Positions 58,604-64,000 of a stretch of 64,000 nucleotides of DNA are shown piece by piece. The DNA lies in assembly GCA_035048815.1 (NCBI GenBank), contig JAUCBN010000049.1:2673501-2737500 (forward strand), in the 5' to 3' direction. This stretch comes from Abelmoschus esculentus (lineage: Eukaryota > Streptophyta > Magnoliopsida > Malvales > Malvaceae). The notes beneath the pieces were generated by a model. That model did not search any database, was not told the DNA's origin, and saw only the letters and a program-made list of their open reading frames with translations. A program made the position numbers and the translations under genes. Numbering within the stretch: the stretch's first letter is position 1; each line of letters starts with the position of its first letter.

Positions 58604-61600
58604 TCAAGGATTAAAATGAGGAAACCTCTGTTGCAATTGATAGAGATTTTCCCAGGTTACATCCTCCGGAAAAGAATTCACACACTCCACAAGCACCTCG
58701 GTGACAGTCCGGTTTCCTTTCCTCACCATTCTTCTTTCTAAGATCTTTGCCGTTTCCTTAGAAATAGCCCCATCATCTCCTATAATTGGTAATTCTTCCT
58801 GAGCTACTGCTGCTCTTATATGTTTCTTCAACTGAGAAATGTGGAAGGTGGGATGTACCTTCGACCCTGCTGGTAATCGCAACTTATAAGCAACCTGCCC
58901 CACTCTTTCTATCACTTGAAATGGACCAAACCATTTAGGTGACAGCTTCTGGCAATTCCTCACTTGTACCGATTGTTGTCGATAAGGTTGGAGTTTGAGA
59001 TAGACCCAATCCCCAATTTGAAACTCACACTCGGTCCTACTTTTACCGGCTTGCTGCTTCATCCTTAGCTGTGCCCTCTGCAAATGGAACTTCAACATCC
59101 TTATAGCTGCCTCCCTAAATTGTAAACTTCTGTCCACAGCCAATACTCTTGAATCTCCAGTCACATATGGTAAGTGGATGGGAGGTTCCTGTCCATATAA
59201 GGCTGTGTGAGGAGTGGTCTGAATGGCCGAGTGATACGAGGTATTGTACCACTATTCGGCGAGATGTAAATAACTATTCCAATCCCGAGGCTTCTCCCCC
59301 GTCATAGAACGCAAATAGGTCTCCAAACATTGATTTAGTCTTTCGGTCTGGCCATCGGTTTGGGGGTGATAGGCTGAAGAAGGAGTTAGAGTTACTCCAA
59401 TTTTCTTGAACAACGCCTGCCAAAAGATGCTGAGAAATACCCGATCCCTATCTGAAACTATCACCTCTAGCATGCCATGTAACTTAAATATATTCTCCAT
59501 GAACACTTGGGCCACTTCAATTGCAGAAAAAGGATGACACAAAGACATGAAATGGGCATATTTAGTGAGTCGATACACCACTACCATGATTACATTCTTT
59601 CCTTTCGACATTGGTAATCCCTCGATAAAATCCATACTAATGGATGTCCAAATCTGTTCCGGTACTGGTAAAGGTTGCAGCAAACCCCGAGAAGGTTGTA
59701 AATCCCCCTTGTTCTTTTGACACACTCCACATTCTCTAACAAATTTTTTTATGTCTTTTCTCATCCCTTTCCAATAAATTACGGCAGCTGCTCTCTTCAT
59801 GGTAGCATGAGCACCCGAGTGTCCCCCTACTGGACTCCCATGGAAATAATCCATGAGTTCTTTTCTTAGTTGGATATCCTCTCCCACCACCAGCTTCCCC
59901 TTCCTTCTCAAAATCTGGGAATCCCATACATATTTAGTATGCCTACTGTTTCCAGCTTCCAATTCTTGAATTATCTTCAACAACCGAGGGTCTTTCTTCC
60001 ATGTTGCCTGGATTCTCCCCAATAAATCAGTGGTTACACTGCTCGCGATCAGAATTGAACATACCCCAAACTTGGGATTCCTTGATAAGGTATCAGCTAC
60101 TTTATTGTGGACCCCTTGTCTGTAGCATACTTCGTAATCATACCCCATCATTTTAACTACCCAACGTTGCTGAAAAGGGGTCACCGCCTGCTGGTCCTTC
60201 AGAAATTTTAAACTTTCATTGTCGGTCTTGATTTTGAATCTCCTCCCCAATAGATAAGCTGACCATTTCTTTACTGACATGAGAACAGCTAACATTTCCT
60301 TGTCATATATAGAGAGCCCTTGATGTTTGATTCCTAATCCTTTGCTGTAAAAAGCCAAGGGTTTACTTCTCTGGCTTAAGACTGCCCCCACACCAAAATT
60401 GGATTCATCAGTCTCTATTGTGAATTGTTCCAGAAAATCAGGGAGTGCCAAAACCGGTGTTGTGCTGATAGCTTCTTTGAGTTGTTCAAAGGCAGATTGC
60501 TCCTTAGGAGTCCATTCCTAAGCACCCTTTTTCAATTTATCAGTTAAGGGTCTAGCAGTGATCCCATACCCCTTTATAAATCGCCTATAATACCCGGATA
60601 GTCCAAGGAAACCCCTAAGTTCCTTCACGGAGCTTGGAGTTGGCCAATCCCTCACACATTGTACCTTAGAATTCTCCATAGCCAAACATCCCTCAGAAAT
60701 TATATATCCCAAATATTTTACCTCCTTTACCCCGAAACTACACTTGCTATACTTGGCATATAATTTGTTTTTCCTTAACTCCTTCGGTACTTCCTCCAAA
60801 TGCAACATATGACTTTCCCATGATGGAGAATATACCAAAATATCATCTAGAAACACTAGAACTGATTTCCTTAGCAAACCCTTGAAAACTTGATTCATCA
60901 AACCCTGAAATGTAGCTGGAGAATTGGTGAGCCCAAATGGCATCACCAAATACTCATAATGACCCTCGTGGGTTCTAAAAGTTGTTTTGTGGATATCCGA
61001 TTCCCACATCCTTATTTGATGGTACCCGGATCTTAGATCCAATTTTGAAAAAAATTGAGCTGACCCTAACTCATCCAAGAGTTCCTCTATAACAGGCATG
61101 GGAAATTTATCTTTCACTGTTAACTAATTCAGCTTATGATAATCCATGCACATTCTCCATGAGCCGTCTTTCTTCTTCACCATCACTACTGGGGATGCAA
61201 AAGAGCTGTTGCTATCCCGGATGATTCCATTTTGCAACATTTCCTTCACCAATCTTTCTATTTCATCTTTTTGGTGAATGGGATATCTATATGGCTTTAA
61301 TTTCACCATTGTCCCTTCCTCAGTTAATGGAATCCGATGCTCTTTACCTCTCACTGGAGGTAACCCAACTGGTTCCTCAAACAAATCCTTGTACCTATCC
61401 AATAATGTCTGCATCACAGTAGGTACCCCCTCCTTGTTCAATTTTAATTCCATTTGAGTCTTCAATGACAACACAAGCATTATGAGGACCTATCCCTTGC
61501 TTCATGGTTTTCTCCAAATTTTTAGAACCAACACAAGAAATAGGTTTCGGTTGTAAGCCTTCTAATTTCACCTTTTGATTCTGCCATTGGAACTCCATAC

Positions 61601-63370
61601 TCAAGGCTGTAAAATTCCAAGTGATTTCCCCTATAGACGTTAACCATTGTACCCCCAAAACAACCTCACTTCCCTTGAGAGGCAACACTAGAAAATCAGT
61701 ATGGAACTGGTACCCTTGTGTCTCCCAACATAACTCCTTACACCATCCCATAGTTTCCAAGCATCCTCCATCAGCTACTGTGACTCTCATACTGCATCTC
61801 TTTTCCATTGCTAAATTCAACCTTTTGGCCACCCCACAGCTCACAAAATTGTGAGTACTGCCCGAATCAATAAGGGCCACCAATTCTACTCCCCCAATAT
61901 AATTTTCAGCCTCATGGTTTCCCATTGAGCTGCTCCCCACATAGCTTACAACGATAACACTAGGCTTTCTAAGGCAGTGTTTTCCAATTGTTCCACTGTT
62001 TCTGCACAGTCTAAGAAAATTTTAGGTTCCCCTTCCTCTTCCCCTTCCACCACTATCTGAAATAACTGGGACCTCGCACACTTGTGACCAGGGGTGTATT
62101 TGGCTGCACACCAAAAACACAACCCCTTCCTCCTTCTGTCCTCAATCTCAGCTGCGGTGATTTTCTTCCCCATTCCCTTATTTCCCACAGGCAATGGAAC
62201 CTTCGATGTCATCGAAACTTGGGAGCTCACAGGTTGTTGGGGACGAGAAACATAAGATGATCCTAGTGTTTTAGGGCCAATGGCAATACTCCTAACTGAA
62301 TTTGGTGGAACTCTCACTGGAACATATAAAGGGGCAGGAGCAGCAGCTAATCTGGACATCAGGCCAGATGTCTTTGGGGGCACCGAGTAAAATATCTTTT
62401 CTAAATGCTTGGCCATATTGAAAGCTTCAGTCAAAGACTTAGGTTGAAGAAGTTTGAGAAACTGGCTGATCTCAAGCCTAAGGTGGTTCTTAAAAATACT
62501 TAGAACATATTCGTCAGGAAGATTTACATGGTTCAACAAAAATACGAACTCCTCGTAGTATTGGTCCACTGAATCCCCATGCCTAAGTGACACCAAATCG
62601 GCAAATGGATCATCGAATCTCTCCGGCGCAAATCTATCCTTCAGCAACTTGAGGTACTGAGTCCACTGCAATTGACCCAACTCGCCATGATTCTTTGAAA
62701 TTAGCTGGTGCCATTGCAATGCCCTACCCTCCAGGTGTAACATCACCAATCGGATTCGCATATCTTCGGGAACAGATTCAGCTTCAAGGTACTGCTCTAG
62801 CTTTGACAACCATCCTCTGAAGTCGGTTCCGTCAAATTTGGGACACATGAGTTTGTAGGCGAAGTTGTTAGACTGAGTTTGAAATTCCCCCTGGTGACCA
62901 GCTATTCGCTCCACATCAATAATTGTGGGTGGAGGCACGATTGGGCACGACCCCATGATTCCCGGTGCCGGATTTGGTTGAGCTCCTACTGGAATCGGTT
63001 GGGCAATGTTTGGAGACCCTTGACTGGACCCAGCGACGTTACTTTTGGTCTGAGGTATTGGATGTTGGAATCCCGGTTGTTCTTCCACTGGTCTTTTCCC
63101 CAAAGCTGTAGAAATGGCATCCGTAATCATCTTCTGGATATTCCCCAAAATAGCGATTTTGAAGTTCGCCATATCCGCCTCCCTTTTTGTATCCATCCTC
63201 TGTAACTCCAAACGCACCTGTGAAAACTCTCTATGCATCTCGTTTTGTAGCCTATCCGTTTCCCTCTGCCATGGAGGAATCGGAGTAGGTTCGGGTGGAT
63301 TTTGCTGCACCATTTGATCTTCCAACGCCATCTGCGCCGCCTGACTCCTTGTAAGCACACCGTCGACCAT
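58604..63370 (-). pseudogene. Gag-pol of chromovirus copy 2, few breaks
   Basis: Gag: Met at 63370 to 61946 (474 codons), with MCPKFDGTDFRGWLSKLEQY and the Cys motif CFWCAAKYTPGHKC. Protease: 61940-61395, with LIDSGSTHNFVSCGVAKRL intact. RT: 61480-61124 and 61117-60518, with FSKLDLRSGYHQIRM and VFLDDILVYS (the F-x-D-D active site intact). RNase H and integrase: 60451-59252 (ETDESNFGVGAVLSQRSKPL; KNKGDLQPSRG; SDRDRVF; SAYHPQTDGQTERLN). Integrase end and chromodomain: 59164-58604. Breaks are a TAA and a frame change near 61945, a frame change near 61440, TAG near 61120, TAG near 60517 (Trp expected) and TAG near 59250 (Trp expected). It is inactive now but was recently functional. Confidence 0.93.
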
Positions 63371-63388
63371 CGTATAGGACCGACAATA

Positions 63389-63401
63389 GCTCCGATACCT
63401 T
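63389..63401 (-). promoter_or_regulatory. Primer-binding site, copy 2
   Basis: On the minus strand AAGGTATCGGAGC follows the 5' LTR directly. It is close to TGGTATCAGAGC, the initiator tRNA-Met site, with two changes. Confidence 0.8.
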
Positions 63402-63689
63402 TGTCAATGGATGAACTGAAAGACTGACAGAGATTAGAAGCAAGAATAAGAAATGACAGAGATAGAAGAAGAAGACGAGAGAAAGTTAAGAAGATAAAAC
63501 TCTCTTCATTACTCAGCATAAGGATACAATGGCCCTACAGACCCCTTTAAAACCCGAGGGTCAGAAACGACCTCGTTTCGCTGTAACGAAAGAAAAACAG
63601 AAACGCACCGTATCATTAATTTGATAACGGTCATAACAGAAAACTCAAAATTAAATAAAAATAAAACCAGCTCACTCCAGCTAATGACA
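63402..63689 (-). repeat. Chromovirus copy 2, 5' LTR (right)
   Basis: 288 bp, TGTCAATGGATG ... CTAATGACA in plus orientation. The short GAA tract is interrupted by a C (GAAGACGAG). On the minus strand it carries CCTTTAAAACC-like promoter sequence in inverse; no exact TATA box was fixed. Confidence 0.93.
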
Positions 63690-64000
63690 GTTGAATTTGA
63701 AGAAGGAAGAGAAAATCTTGCAGTCCAAGGCACTCGAGCTGAAAATATATTGTTGTGAAGCAATGGAAAGGGAGATTGAACGGGGGAAAGAGATTGTTGC
63801 ATTGGTGGAAGAGAAAAGAGCAATAGAAATGAGTCTTGAAAGACTAGAGGAGGAGAAAGATTCTGCCTTGAAATCATTGGATATGGAAATGGCGGAATCG
63901 GAGGATATTGTCACAAGCAAGAATGAATAAGACCGTTGGAGTTGGTTTCAAATTTATCTTTCTGTTATTTTATGGTTATTTGTTTTAATTAGAATTAAAT

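Larger units (their letters stand above)
58271..63689 (-). mobile_element. Ty3/gypsy chromovirus copy 2, TSD GTTGA
   Basis: The LTRs are 58271-58574 (3') and 63402-63689 (5'), both TGTCA...TGACA, flanked by GTTGA (58266-58270 and 63690-63694). The coding strand is minus. Outside a GAA-repeat length change and one base, the LTRs differ by about six or seven substitutions by eye, near 2%, so this copy is much younger than copy 1. The encoded proteins match copy 1 closely (CFWCAAKYTPGHKC, SSFASPVVMVKKKDGSWRMC, TVTEVLVECVNSFPEDVT), so both are one lineage, though the LTRs differ. Probably Reina branch. Confidence 0.95.
57487..63930 (+). pseudogene. Coiled-coil protein gene, split by chromovirus copy 2
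   Basis: From ATG 57487 (MARKKSTHKSKLPKQK) a long heptad-rich, Glu/Lys-rich protein can be followed with interruptions to 58270, and again from 63695 to the stop at 63928-63930. Removing the element at 58271-63689 and one GTTGA joins LSEVV-LNLKKEEKILQ in frame (the last codon before the insertion site is TTG). Typical segments are EYLVQANEALDAELNQR, VLEKEITELSEV and EREIERGKEIVALVEEKRA. Stops at 57553, 57790 and others between 57950 and 58135 show it is no longer coding, unless exons were misread. The family is a generic long coiled-coil, myosin-like protein; function unknown. Chromovirus copy 1 sits in its leader. Homology may go on beyond the window edge. Confidence 0.8.

Overview
The window is eukaryotic plant nuclear DNA. 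It is AT-rich, has GT-AG introns, and holds plant gene families (SPARK-type receptor kinase, RLCK-VI kinase, ERD6-like transporter, ATG18/BCAS3 protein, plant nucleoside hydrolase). Most of it is LTR retrotransposons, LINE tails and small hAT-type elements. A dicot is certain enough; the repeat style resembles Malvaceae (cotton), but that is an impression, not a database result. No bacterial, plastid or viral genome features are visible.

Three protein genes look intact. (1) A single-exon receptor-like kinase at 5608-7449 (minus). (2) A nine-exon receptor-like cytoplasmic kinase of the RBK/RLCK-VI type at 15893-20012 (plus); its exons join to an open 485-codon frame. (3) A twelve-exon, two-domain nucleoside hydrolase of the NSH3 type at 42697-46854 (minus); its exons join to 888 codons. 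There is one tRNA gene, tRNA-Ile(UAU) by anticodon, at 32108-32180 (minus). Three host genes are broken: an ERD6-like sugar transporter reduced to its first exons (3942-5236), an ATG18-like gene missing most of its propeller (24565-27854), and a coiled-coil gene (57487-63930) hit by two related Ty3/gypsy elements.

Layout. 1-3420: 3' end of a Tat-type gypsy element with tandem repeats in its tail and LTR. 3.9-7.5 kb: transporter fragment and receptor kinase. 7.5-15.4 kb: AT-rich spacer with LINE and hAT-type elements, a long hairpin and a tandemly amplified LTR-like segment. 15.5-20.3 kb: RBK-type kinase. 20.3-28 kb: small elements, a LINE tail and the ATG18 pseudogene. 28-32.2 kb: hairpins, a LINE fragment, a hAT-type element and the tRNA. 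32.9-41.7 kb: nested retrotransposons (a gypsy fragment holding a copia element that itself holds two solo LTRs). 42.7-46.9 kb: the nucleoside hydrolase. 48.7-51.5 kb: another solo LTR. 52.3-63.7 kb: two gypsy chromovirus elements lying in the coiled-coil gene.

The best evidence in the repeat part is the target-site duplications (TSDs), which fix element ends to the base: GATTC, CCTGC, TGGTG, ATTTA, TCGTT and GTTGA (5 bp, LTR elements) and TAATTACC, ATCTTAAT, GTCGTAAC and CCTTTGGC (8 bp, hAT-type). They allow the insertion history to be read. I found no convincing new biochemical system; the interesting content is the insertion history, gene decay and a few unexplained repeat structures.
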